This document shows, one piece after another, positions 7,201 to 13,767 of a stretch of 13,767 bases of DNA; positions within the stretch are counted from its first letter, which is position 1; each line of letters begins with the position of its first letter. Under the pieces are notes generated by a model. That model had not been told where the DNA came from, did no database searches, and saw nothing but the letters and a program-made list of their open reading frames with translations. The DNA is from DAOPJM01 sp964490325. GTDB lineage: Bacteria; Bacillota; Clostridia; Christensenellales; CAG-138. The translations under genes and the position numbers were made by a program. The stretch lies in contig CAZBBX010000044.1 in the NCBI GenBank assembly GCA_964490325.1, forward strand, positions 1 to 13,767, in the 5' to 3' direction.

Positions 7201-8887
7201 TGGCGTCAAAGATCAGGTTGTAGCTGGACACATCTACCGTGGTGCAGAAGCCGGACACAGCGCCAAGGTTCTGCTTGTACAGGTAAATGGATGTCTGCCC
7301 TGAGGTATAGGTTGAAAAGCGGGGGTTGCTCGAATTGTATTGCAGATTGCGCGTGGTTTCGCCCTTATTGTTCACGGTCGCTGCGAAGGACGTAGAATCA
7401 ATGGTGATCGTCCACAGCGCGTAATTACCAGTAGCGCTGTAATTTATTGTATTTTTGCCGCCGGTTTTCCAGCCGAAAGCCGCGTTTTGAGAGGTGGAGG
7501 TGAACGAGTAGCCCTCCGCTGTGCCGCCCAGCGTGAAGGTATCCACCAGTTCCGTTCCGATTGTTATGACATCGTCAACGGGAGCCGTGATAGCTACGTT
7601 CTTTAGATAGGTGTCGCCGTTGGCATTGGGCGCGCCCGCCGCAAAGTAGTTGCTTGAAGCAATTGCTACGATAAGGTACTTGCTGCCCACCGTCAGATCG
7701 GCTGCGGAGGACGCCAGTTTGTATGCATTCTCACTGCCGCCGCTGGACTCCACACCGTAGACCGCATAGTAGTCAACGCTTGCAGTGGGGATGGTGGCCG
7801 TGGTGATGTAGGCGGGCGCGGTGCTTTGGCTGCCCGTGATGGTGCCTGCCATCCAGCCTTGGAAGCAATAGCTGCCAAGATCTGTCGTGGTGGGCAGTGT
7901 GCCCAACGCGTCGCCGTCGTAGACGGTGCGGGTCTCAGCGGTCGTACCGTTTGCGATGAAGTTGACCGTGTACGCCGTGCGCGCAACAAAGTTGATCTGT
8001 ACCGTCACATCCGCCGTGGCGGTGACGATGAAGGTGTTGCCGTCCTGCGCGACCGTGGCCGAGCCGCTGACGATGGTGTACGGGGTGGTCGGATCCACCA
8101 TGTACCCCGTTGCAGGTGTGGCATAGATGATGTTGCTGGCAGCTTCGACCGTGCCGTACGCCGCGTTGTTGGACTGCGCGGAGACGGTGTAGCTGAGCGC
8201 CTCCTTGATGTAGGCGTCGCCTGCGGTGGCTCTGTAGCCCACGCGGAGCTGATAGGTGGTGCTGTACAAGCCATAGGACGCATACAGCGTGACCTCGTCC
8301 CCTGCTGCCACGCCGGCAGCATAGGACGCCGCCTTATAGGCGCTGAGGGAGCCTGTGCTGTCCGTCATGGTCGTGTTTCCCGAGGCAGCATAGGTGCCCA
8401 GCGTGACGCCCTCGATGCAGACCAGCTCGCCAACGTATTCGGCTGCGTTTGCCGCAAGCTGTGCAAAGGTCATTACCTGCGCTGCGGGGCAGGTCTTGCC
8501 TGTGGGCGCAGTCGCCGCCGTGATGGTGGGACTTGTCAGCTGCGGTACGGTGCCGAAAGCGCCGACCGTGCCCGTGACCTCAACATAATCGCCAACGGAA
8601 AGCGAGCTGGCGCTGAGGAAGGTCGATCCCGCGGTGGCTCCCGCATAGACGATCAGCGCGTTAATGCTGCTGTCCGTGCCGGAATAGTCCTCCAAGACAT
8701 AGGTGTCGACGGTATCGGCGGCGCCGTAGCGGTAGACTACCCAACCGCCGACGGTGACGCTTGTCCCGGATGTGGCGACCTTCGCTGCCGCGATGTCGAT
8801 CGTCTCCGCAGAGGCGGTGATCGCCACTGCGGGAAGCAGCGTCAGGATCATCAACAGGGACAGGAATATTGCCCAAAAACGTTTCAT
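4298..8887 (-). CDS. large secreted repeat protein with C-terminal type I dockerin
   Basis: The product is 1529 residues. A Sec signal peptide (KR, hydrophobic core LSLLMILTLLPAVAI, cut after ASA at residue 27) sends it outside the cell. Residues ~28-230 resemble bacterial OB-fold segments (VTVGGWVVYRYG...SVGDYVEVTGTV). InlB/Listeria-Bacteroides-type repeats with GYTFxxWNTAAD signatures follow at about 302-375, 545-630, 722-800, 970-1050 and 1139-1215, mixed with divergent InlB-like segments. An unrecognised module starting LTxGxKxLLV occurs three times (about 390-541, 806-963, 1223-1385). The C-terminus (1462-1525) is a type I dockerin with calcium-loop repeats DANGDGLVTSSDVALIQGYV and DVNCTGNVNSADASLVQMFI, expected to bind a cohesin. 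I see no catalytic domain and no LPXTG. ATG 8887 is preceded by AAGGAGG with a 6-nt gap. Binding of scaffold and of carbohydrate or protein ligands is inferred. Confidence 0.93.
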   Translation of the reverse strand: MKRFWAIFLSLLMILTLLPAVAITASAETIDIAAAKVATSGTSVTVGGWVVYRYGAADTVDTYVLEDYSGTDSSINALIVYAGATAGSTFLSASSLSVGDYVEVTGTVGAFGTVPQLTSPTITAATAPTGKTCPAAQVMTFAQLAANAAEYVGELVCIEGVTLGTYAASGNTTMTDSTGSLSAYKAASYAAGVAAGDEVTLYASYGLYSTTYQLRVGYRATAGDAYIKEALSYTVSAQSNNAAYGTVEAASNIIYATPATGYMVDPTTPYTIVSGSATVAQDGNTFIVTATADVTVQINFVARTAYTVNFIANGTTAETRTVYDGDALGTLPTTTDLGSYCFQGWMAGTITGSQSTAPAYITTATIPTASVDYYAVYGVESSGGSENAYKLASSAADLTVGSKYLIVAIASSNYFAAGAPNANGDTYLKNVAITAPVDDVITIGTELVDTFTLGGTAEGYSFTSTSQNAAFGWKTGGKNTINYSATGNYALWTITIDSTSFAATVNNKGETTRNLQYNSSNPRFSTYTSGQTSIYLYKQNLGAVSGFCTTVDVSSYNLIFDANTVETTANMPATVTGIAAGGSVSIPDNIPTRTGYTFQNWNTAADNGGTSYDPEDTISGISADVTLYAIWSVNSYAVTISAGENGTLTVQNGTTAVTSGTRVDYDTALTITATPAEGYKITALTVNGEDVLGTTAVGEAATVNYTVTGATTIAATFAARASYTVSFSVPTGLTAIADMTALEGASVTLPTADAVAGYSFVGWMVQDASFTDSTLAPTLYTDSYTPTADVTLVAVYSSTMGSPTQYALLTDISGLTTGAKVLLVSTNTVSDVTTYYALGSNQKSNNREGVAVPTPVDNVITLTGSESASSLEIGRGETTTTAYTFKDGSGYLYAASSGSNYLRSQTTLDGNGEWAITLADNVATILAQGSYTHNDLRFNYNGGSPLFAAYESSSTTMKQCSIYVCQGSISYTVNPTGATTYTLTYDANTTGTVTNLPAAVSGIAANASVTLSATEPTRTGYTFGGWNTAADQNGDTYAAGASFTVTEDVTLYAIWTINSYAVTWTEPENGAITAALEDGTPVNNGDLVDHFNKINVTVTPAEGYVTDTFTINGYSFTSPKNWTVSSAVTIVATFRAAETFTVSFSVPTGLTAIADMTATEGTSITLPTADAVEGYTFAGWMVQDAAFADTTVAPTLYTGSYAPTANISLAAVYSLAVGDPMQYALLTDVNNLTAGLHVLLVGSHTAESVTTYYALGTTQNGNNRSAVAVPTPVNDVITLTGSEGASSLEVGMGVTTATAYTFKDGSGYLYAASSGSNYLRSETTLDANGEWAINLDANYVATILAQGANSRNDLRFNYNNGSPIFSAYSSTSTSTTIFKGSIYVSQGSITYTTAPVIPVTSWTVNFVANGATVYSYTVNDGETLTTIPTVPAKAENYAYWDIDLTNVAITMDYTVTAGYRLWGDANGDGLVTSSDVALIQGYVLGNSAAVIDAIGLIVADVNCTGNVNSADASLVQMFILGGATLPAPV
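4735..6720 (-). repeat. long internal tandem duplication (period 1251 bp, 417 residues)
   Basis: Within the dockerin gene, a segment near 5986-6719 recurs at about 4735-5468. A 51-bp stretch is identical at 5418-5468 and 6669-6719, setting the period at 1251 bp. Each copy carries an InlB-like repeat (VSFSVPTGLTAIADMTA) followed by the unrecognised module (AYTFKDGSGYLYAASSGSNY, then a RFNYN...F.AY ending). An older, much more diverged copy occupies about 7260-7985. Confidence 0.85.
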
Positions 8888-8935
8888 AAGTTTCCTCCTT
8901 TTTTCCTCACGGAACTAAGCCGTTAAGCTACAGAT

Positions 8936-8965
8936 ATTATATAGGTAAATATAGTGTAAAGTCAA
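8936..8965 (-). promoter_or_regulatory. sigma-A promoter of the dockerin-protein gene
   Basis: On the minus strand, TTGACT (8960-8965) and TATAAT (8936-8941) are separated by 18 bp, about 49 nt before the start codon at 8887. It lies downstream of the terminator at 8998-9038, so the dockerin gene is its own transcription unit. Confidence 0.8.
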
Positions 8966-8978
8966 GCAAACGCTTGCA
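8965..8978 (-). promoter_or_regulatory. CcpA cre-like operator overlapping the -35
   Basis: TGCAAGCGTTTGCT on the minus strand fits the catabolite-responsive element pattern TGWAARCGYTWNCW with one mismatch (C for W at position 3), including the central AAGCGTTT. It shares one base with the -35 hexamer, a position from which a bound repressor would block polymerase. Another LacI/GalR-family protein could use the same site. Confidence 0.5.
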
Positions 8979-8997
8979 GTATTTGGCAGGCTGTGGG

Positions 8998-9038
8998 AAA
9001 AAACACAAAAAAACACGGTTCCTGCTCAAGAACCGTGT
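8998..9038 (-). terminator. intrinsic terminator of the VWA-protein operon
   Basis: A 9-bp perfect stem (ACACGGTTC / GAACCGTGT) with 8-nt loop is followed on the minus strand by TTTTTT, GTG and TTTTTT. It closes the transcription unit of the VWA protein and the 54-residue protein, 99 nt after the latter's stop. Confidence 0.93.
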
Positions 9039-9053
9039 AGGTAACAGCACCAA

Positions 9054-9124
9054 CGGAAAGAAGGGCTCCCCCTTCTTCCCGTCAGCAAAGATCCCACCCG
9101 CCGCGCTTATGAGGGCGCAGCGGG
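9054..9124 (-). other. two strand-specific hairpins in the 3' UTR before the terminator
   Basis: Hairpin one pairs 9097-9106 with 9115-9124 (10 bp, 8-nt loop). Hairpin two pairs 9054-9065 with 9070-9081 (12 bp, 4-nt loop). In minus-strand RNA each stem is continuous with one G-U pair; in plus-strand RNA the same position is an A-C mismatch. Neither has a U run, so they are not terminators themselves. Stabilising the 3' end of the mRNA or a processed small RNA are both possible. Confidence 0.55.
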
Positions 9125-9137
9125 CACTATTTTTCTT

Positions 9138-9302
9138 TTACGGTTCGTCCCACCAATCGGGAGGCGTGGTGGCTACTACGCCGCCGCCGCCGGTCTCGCC
9201 GCCGGGATAGTCAGGGCCGGTCCACTGGCTGGAGTCGCTCAAAATATCGCGCTGCTCCAAGCGGTTCAACTCAAAGTCGGGAGCAATGTACTGCTTTTTC
9301 AT
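9138..9302 (-). CDS. 54-residue small protein, translationally close to the VWA gene
   Basis: The start at ATG 9302 has GGAGG (9311-9315) 8 nt upstream, and the gene begins 19 nt after the stop of the VWA protein, so both are almost surely on one mRNA. The N-terminus MKKQYIAPDFELNRLEQRDI is charged, and DILSDSSQW follows. The second half is glycine-rich (GGETGGGG) and ends in the acidic aromatic tail PPDWWDEP. There is no signal peptide, membrane segment or cysteine. The pattern K-K-x-Y-x-x-P-x-x-E with a later D-I-L-x-x-S is one I associate with small Clostridia proteins of unknown function. A precursor peptide or a partner of the surface protein are both possible. An upstream in-frame extension to 9419 overlaps the VWA gene and lacks a ribosome binding site. 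Confidence 0.8.
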   Translation of the reverse strand: MKKQYIAPDFELNRLEQRDILSDSSQWTGPDYPGGETGGGGVVATTPPDWWDEP

Positions 9303-9321
9303 GTTCTTATCCTCCCCCACA

Positions 9322-12300
9322 TCAGTTGCCCTGCTGCGCCAAGGCGGCGGCAAGCTGTGTCTCCATACTCGGGGCGTACTTGCTCCAACCATCCGAGCCA
9401 CTGTTGTAGTAGTAATCAAACACGCGCTGCGCGCTGTTGATCTTCTGGTAGGTGTAGTTGACCGTGTAAGCGCCGTCGCTCAAGCGAACGAACACGCCGC
9501 GGTAGGCGATCTCGCGGTTCGCCTGCGCGATCCGTGTCGTTGCATCCGTGCTGAACATCATGTAGGTGCAGTACTGGATGGCGCCGCCGTCCTTATCCAC
9601 ACAGAAGATGGTCATGCCCGCAGTGGCAAGCAGAGACGCAAGGTCGCTGTCGGTTGCGGCATTCTCCATTTCCAAGGTCCACTGCATCATGTTGGAGGCG
9701 GTCAACGCCGTGTAGGTGGTGACGCCGGTTTCGCTGTTATAGGTGAAACCGTTGGTGGCGTTGGGATTGGTGACCCACGTCACGGCAACGGCCGCCTTTG
9801 CGGTCTTGGCACTTGCGCTCGTGCTCCAGCAGTTGGTCGGCGTGAAGGAGAACACGCCCGTGCTCGCATCCATCGACATCTGCATCAGATCCAGATCGTT
9901 CAAGCCATCGCTCAGGCTGAAGGCCGCCGTCTGCGTGAGGCGGTTGCCCGGCGACATCATCGTACCAAGTGCGAAGTAGTCGCCAACCTCCAAGCGATCC
10001 TGCAGCGAGGAGAGGTTGACCTGCACGCCGAAGCGGATGCCGTCGGTGTACAGCGCCGTGGTGAAGGCCAGGTCGGAGTACAGAACGTGCGCCTGTGCGC
10101 CCAGAGCGTTGAACTTCAACGCAATGGACGAGCTGAGTCTTACGGCGAAGGCCACGCCCGTGTTGGTGTAGTCGGTGATGCCGCTGATCGCGCCTGCCGC
10201 CGTTGTGACAAGGGGCTGATACAGCTTGGTCGTCACCACGGAGGTCGTATCCTCCGTTTCGGGATCGGACCAGTAGCCTGCATCGGTAATGGATGCGCTG
10301 CTCGTGTTGCTGCCTGTGCCTGCCAATACCGTATAGCTCGTTGCGGGGCTGAACAGAACGTAACCATCGGGCACGTCCTCTCCGCCGTAGATGGTGTAGC
10401 TGTTGTTCAAGGCGAAGGTACGATAGCCGCTGCTGATGATCGTGCGCTCGCTGAACGGGACGACCGTTCCTTCGGTATTAACAGGCTGACCTGTCGTATT
10501 GACCAGATAGTACTGGTAGTTGACACGGCTCTGTCCCCAAGACAGCTGCGGAACGGGGAAGGTCTGCGCCGCCGTGACACCTGCAAAGTTCGTGTACACG
10601 ATCTTTGCGGACTTGTTGGTGGGGTAGGTGCCCTGCGTGCGGTACGCGGCAATGGTCGTACCCGTGCCATCGTCCCTTGCCATGGTGCCCGTCAGGTAGA
10701 CGTAGTAGCGCATGACCAGCTCGGCCGCGTCCTTGATCTCGATGCCCGTCCAAGTGAACTTCTCGATGGTCCGATCGTAGGTGACGTACTTACCGACGAT
10801 GGTGTTGTCCGTGGCGTTGTAGATGTTCGTTGCGCCGCTGCCGATCTCGCTGGAATAGGCCGCCGTCAGGTTGCCGTGCGTGTCAGTGGTGAAGGTGATG
10901 GTCTCCAGCGCCGTCATGTCGCCGGTGCGCACACGCGTGGTATCATCCAACGCGTAGGTGCCGATGACAAGGGTGGGCGTCGTGTTGCTGCCAAAGGTAC
11001 CGATCTGCAGATCGTACTGGCTGCCCATGTAGTCGCTGACGGTCGCGTCGGACACTGCCGCGTTGATGGTCTCGGCAATGGACACGTAGGCCGCGGTCAG
11101 AGCGGCGGGGGTGTCTGCGTCGTAGAACAGGCGGGTGGTACCATCGTCCGCAGTATCCGCCATCTGCGTAAGCAGGTTGGTGCACTGGGTGCTGGTGAAG
11201 CCGATCACGGAAGACGAGTAATTGGTGTCCAGTGTGATAATATCCGATCCGTTCGCCAATCCAAAACCAATGGTATAGAGTTTGCAGTTGCTCAATTGCC
11301 CGCTGAGACTCCACGTCGTCAGCTGTGAGCTTGACAACGCTCCCTTGAGCTGTGCGCCATAGATGTTGTCATTGTAGACATAGGTGGTCAGACCCGAGGG
11401 TGCGGAATCCATGCTGCCGCCGTTGGAATATCCGGTCGTTCCTCCCGACTTAATGATCGACCAGTCGGAGGTCAAGAAGTTACCCATGCAGAAATCGTAC
11501 CAATACTGGTTCATAAACGTCGAATACCCTGCGTAGTTCGACGGTTGTACCACACCGGTACCCTTGTAATTGTAAGATCCATAGTAGAAAGTAGTACCGC
11601 TGGTGCTAACAGCGAACAGGTAATTCGTCTGCCCGCTCGTTGTATAGCGGAAGTAATCATCTATCTTTACGCCGCTGGCGCCGGTATAGTCCGTATCCGA
11701 ATACAAGTTGACGTCGTTGTAATGCCCGGGCGCGCCGTCCGTCATGAAGATGACGTACTGCTTGTGTCCGTCCGCCTCTGCGGCGGAAAGGATCGTGTAA
11801 GCAGCCTTGAGTGCGGCGTCGTAGTTGGTGCCCGAATCCGCCGCCAAGCCATCAATGGCGCTTAGCACGCTCGCCTTTCCTGTACTCGTCAGTTCGGTCA
11901 AACCGAGCACCGTTGTTGCCGTCGTGCTGAAGGAAACGACCGCAACGCGGTTGTAGGAATGCGTCGACAAGCCGTTGACGAACTCGGTAGCAGAGGTCTT
12001 CGCTGCGGCCAACTTGACCGTCGAATCCGTGGTGGAAACCGCGTTCGACATGGAGCCGGAAACATCCATGATAATGACCACGTCCGCGGGATCCGCATCG
12101 GGGATGCCGCGCACGCTCAGTTCGACCTGAGCAACACCCGTGCTTGTAAACTGCGACGAGTCGATGACGCTCTTGTCGATGCTGACCGAGCCGGGGTTGG
12201 GGTACTCGGGGAAGGTGTCCTTATCCGTGGGGCTCTCCACAGGGGTGTACTCGTTGGTCATGGAGATCGTGAGCTTCTCGTGGTCTGTGACATAGTAGAC

Positions 12301-13767
12301 CTTGCCTGCATAGAGGAAGCCGACCGTGATGGTGAACTCCACTTCGCCCTCGCCGCCGACCAACGTGATAAGACCCGTCTGGCTGACGGTCGCTACGCTC
12401 TCATTGGAGGACTCAAAGGTGGTGGACACGATGGTGGCATTTTGGAGATCCGCCGACTGCTGCCACACGGCCTGCCAGGATTGACCCACCGAGCAGTTGT
12501 TCAGCTGCGTAAGGGTCTGGCTGACGGAGCTGTCGTTGCGCATCAGCGTAACATAGTAGTCGCTCGTCTGGGTCGTTGGAACCGGCTCGTAGAAGTAGAG
12601 GTACGAGTCTGTCGGGGAAATGGTGCCCCTCGAATCCCATCCGCTTGATGAATAGTCTAAGTACGGATAAGTGGAATTAGTCCATCCGGAGCTGTATGTC
12701 TTACAGGTCAGCAGGGTCTTGCCGTTCGTATCCATAGCAACATCAAACGAGCAGACGGCTGTGGTCAAGGAAGGATAACTGGAGGCCTTCAGGTTCAAAT
12801 ACAGTTCGGAGCCCGTCCCCGTGTTCTCGAAGCAGTAGTAACCGGTGCTTTCACCGCTGAGCGTCGTACCATACGGGGAATAGGTGTAAGCGGACAGATC
12901 GCTGGTGCTGGTGATCAGGTAATCCGTACCATCGTTGGACAGCGTTCCGGCATCTATTCTCGTAATATAGTTACCGGTCTTGGTATTGCCCATGACATAG
13001 GCTGTTCCGCTCGAGCCAATGTTGTATGCGAGCAGGTACGGTGTACCCGTCGTAAGCGACGTTACCTTGCGATACACGTATGTACCGCTTGGCTGCACCG
13101 TAGTTGTGATATGGTAGCCGTAGGATTCCGTCAGGCCATAACGCGCAGCGGAGCTGACATAGCGTTCGATCGTAATGTCATTGCTGAGGTACACCGCGTA
13201 GAAAGCGGTGTTGGCGTCGATAGGCGTTGAGGCGACAGTCACCACAGCGCCATCCTGCGTCAGCGCCCAGCCTCTGAAGGTGTAGCCCGTGCGCGTGGGG
13301 CTGGTGGGTGCGGTGGCAAAAGTGCCTGCGGTGATGCCCGTCTGCGTGCTCAGTACCGTCGTACCGTTGTAGTCGTAGAAGGTGGCGGTATAGGTACGGT
13401 TGGTGTCCAGCGTTGCCTCTGCAATGATGGTGATGGGGTCCGTAGCCGTCTTGGTGATGCTCAAAACGCCCGTCGTGCTGTCGTAGGTATAGTCGGTACC
13501 CGCCGTCAGCGTCGTGCCGTTCATGTTGACGGTGATCGCTGTGGGCAGGACATAACCGTCAGCGGCGGTCAGCGTGGTGCTGTAGGTCGCGCCGTGGGTG
13601 ATGGTCGCTGCCGTGTTGCTGCTCGTGCAGTTGGTGAGCGTATACGTGATGGGGTAGGTCGCCACGGCCGTTGCAGCGGTGATGACGATGTTGCCGCTGA
13701 CGGACGGAATGGAAATGGCGCCCGTCGTGCTGTCGTAGGTATAACCCGTCCCCGCCGTCAGCGCCGT
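9322..13767 (-). CDS. giant VWA-domain surface protein, adhesin-like, 5' end cut by window edge
   Basis: The frame is open from the stop at 9322 to the right edge, giving 1481 visible residues. The GTG at 13665 is internal, because 34 in-frame codons precede it and belong to the same repeat family. In order (visible numbering) there are 84-residue repeats (1-120), an InlB-type repeat (125-195, PTRTGYTFRGW), a module like that of the dockerin protein (237-393), a bacterial Ig-like segment (420-510) and a VWA domain (550-905). The VWA domain has a complete MIDAS: D568-x-S-x-S, T647 and D677 (MTDGAP). About 150 residues lie between D677 and the next core strand (LYTIGFGL, ~830), far more than usual; pilus-tip adhesins such as RrgA have comparable inserted arms. 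The C-terminal ~280 residues resemble uncharacterised Clostridia surface domains. No LPXTG, dockerin or C-terminal membrane anchor is seen, so the anchor, if any, is N-terminal. Adhesion is inferred. Confidence 0.9.
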   Translation of the reverse strand, partial: TALTAGTGYTYDSTTGAISIPSVSGNIVITAATAVATYPITYTLTNCTSSNTAATITHGATYSTTLTAADGYVLPTAITVNMNGTTLTAGTDYTYDSTTGVLSITKTATDPITIIAEATLDTNRTYTATFYDYNGTTVLSTQTGITAGTFATAPTSPTRTGYTFRGWALTQDGAVVTVASTPIDANTAFYAVYLSNDITIERYVSSAARYGLTESYGYHITTTVQPSGTYVYRKVTSLTTGTPYLLAYNIGSSGTAYVMGNTKTGNYITRIDAGTLSNDGTDYLITSTSDLSAYTYSPYGTTLSGESTGYYCFENTGTGSELYLNLKASSYPSLTTAVCSFDVAMDTNGKTLLTCKTYSSGWTNSTYPYLDYSSSGWDSRGTISPTDSYLYFYEPVPTTQTSDYYVTLMRNDSSVSQTLTQLNNCSVGQSWQAVWQQSADLQNATIVSTTFESSNESVATVSQTGLITLVGGEGEVEFTITVGFLYAGKVYYVTDHEKLTISMTNEYTPVESPTDKDTFPEYPNPGSVSIDKSVIDSSQFTSTGVAQVELSVRGIPDADPADVVIIMDVSGSMSNAVSTTDSTVKLAAAKTSATEFVNGLSTHSYNRVAVVSFSTTATTVLGLTELTSTGKASVLSAIDGLAADSGTNYDAALKAAYTILSAAEADGHKQYVIFMTDGAPGHYNDVNLYSDTDYTGASGVKIDDYFRYTTSGQTNYLFAVSTSGTTFYYGSYNYKGTGVVQPSNYAGYSTFMNQYWYDFCMGNFLTSDWSIIKSGGTTGYSNGGSMDSAPSGLTTYVYNDNIYGAQLKGALSSSQLTTWSLSGQLSNCKLYTIGFGLANGSDIITLDTNYSSSVIGFTSTQCTNLLTQMADTADDGTTRLFYDADTPAALTAAYVSIAETINAAVSDATVSDYMGSQYDLQIGTFGSNTTPTLVIGTYALDDTTRVRTGDMTALETITFTTDTHGNLTAAYSSEIGSGATNIYNATDNTIVGKYVTYDRTIEKFTWTGIEIKDAAELVMRYYVYLTGTMARDDGTGTTIAAYRTQGTYPTNKSAKIVYTNFAGVTAAQTFPVPQLSWGQSRVNYQYYLVNTTGQPVNTEGTVVPFSERTIISSGYRTFALNNSYTIYGGEDVPDGYVLFSPATSYTVLAGTGSNTSSASITDAGYWSDPETEDTTSVVTTKLYQPLVTTAAGAISGITDYTNTGVAFAVRLSSSIALKFNALGAQAHVLYSDLAFTTALYTDGIRFGVQVNLSSLQDRLEVGDYFALGTMMSPGNRLTQTAAFSLSDGLNDLDLMQMSMDASTGVFSFTPTNCWSTSASAKTAKAAVAVTWVTNPNATNGFTYNSETGVTTYTALTASNMMQWTLEMENAATDSDLASLLATAGMTIFCVDKDGGAIQYCTYMMFSTDATTRIAQANREIAYRGVFVRLSDGAYTVNYTYQKINSAQRVFDYYYNSGSDGWSKYAPSMETQLAAALAQQGN
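13467..13767 (-). repeat. 84-residue tandem repeat at the truncated end of the VWA protein
   Basis: A 25-bp sequence is identical at 13467-13491 and 13719-13743, an in-frame offset of 252 bp. The encoded unit has the pattern ITV...GTxLTAGTxYTYDSTTGxxSI. The second copy is cut by the window edge, so more copies probably follow outside. Confidence 0.75.

Noticed and set aside
4181..8926. Several long plus-strand open frames (4181-5053, 5111-6058, 6089-7303, 7826-8926)
   Set aside because: All lie opposite the dockerin gene, repeat in step with its internal duplications and show no recognisable domain. They are shadows.
9054..9124. T-box-like element, suggested by GGCGGGTGGGATC on the minus strand
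   Set aside because: The conserved T-box core is not matched, no specifier or terminator/antiterminator pair is seen, and it sits in a 3' UTR.
9286..11328. A 680-codon open frame on the plus strand
   Set aside because: It is antisense to the VWA gene and has His/Arg/Val-rich, non-domain composition typical of a GC-biased shadow frame. It starts without a ribosome binding site.
13663..13665. GTG as start of the VWA protein
   Set aside because: The same frame stays open for 34 more codons to the window edge, and these encode a copy of the downstream repeat. The true start is outside.

Overview
The window looks like chromosomal DNA from a GC-rich, Gram-positive gut Clostridia lineage (Oscillospirales or Christensenellales type). 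The evidence is an rpoB of Firmicutes style, strong AGGAGG-type ribosome binding sites, a sigma-A promoter of textbook quality, a CCA-encoding tRNA, a CcpA-like cre site, a type I dockerin and very large repeat-rich surface proteins. I cannot name the species.

Layout. (1) 1-2707, minus: the first 902 codons of rpoB, running off the left edge, with its own strong promoter (2873-2901), an A-tract UP-like element and a leader of about 160 nt. No rplL lies directly upstream, so the usual rplJL-rpoBC linkage is broken. (2) 3024-3569, plus: a divergent small DNA-binding protein with two Myb/SANT-like (RsfA-like) segments and an AT-hook-like tail. It is followed by a decayed tandem copy of its own 3' end and a set of competing hairpins. 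(3) 3805-3957, plus: a complete tRNA-Arg(CCG) unit with promoter, gene and terminator. (4) 3958-4297: no gene, but a hairpin-rich element bracketed by two copies of a 33-bp terminator sequence. (5) 4298-8887, minus: a 1529-residue secreted protein with signal peptide, OB-fold-like segment, InlB-type repeats, three copies of an unrecognised module and a C-terminal type I dockerin. Its promoter is overlapped by a cre-like site. (6) 8998-9124: a strong minus-strand terminator preceded by two hairpins whose stems are complete only in minus-strand RNA. (7) 9138-9302, minus: a 54-residue protein with a perfect ribosome binding site, 19 nt behind the next gene. (8) 9322-13767, minus: a giant, 5'-truncated protein (at least 1481 residues) with 84-residue repeats, an InlB repeat, the same unrecognised module, an Ig-like domain, a VWA domain with intact MIDAS residues and a long insertion, and a large C-terminal domain.

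The right half therefore reads as a surface or cellulosome-like locus. A VWA adhesin-like protein is co-transcribed with a tiny acidic, aromatic-tailed protein, and next to it is an independently transcribed, possibly carbon-catabolite-controlled dockerin protein that shares modules with the adhesin. No catalytic domain, cohesin, sortase or transposase is recognisable in the window. The long plus-strand open frames opposite rpoB and the two giant genes are antisense shadows.
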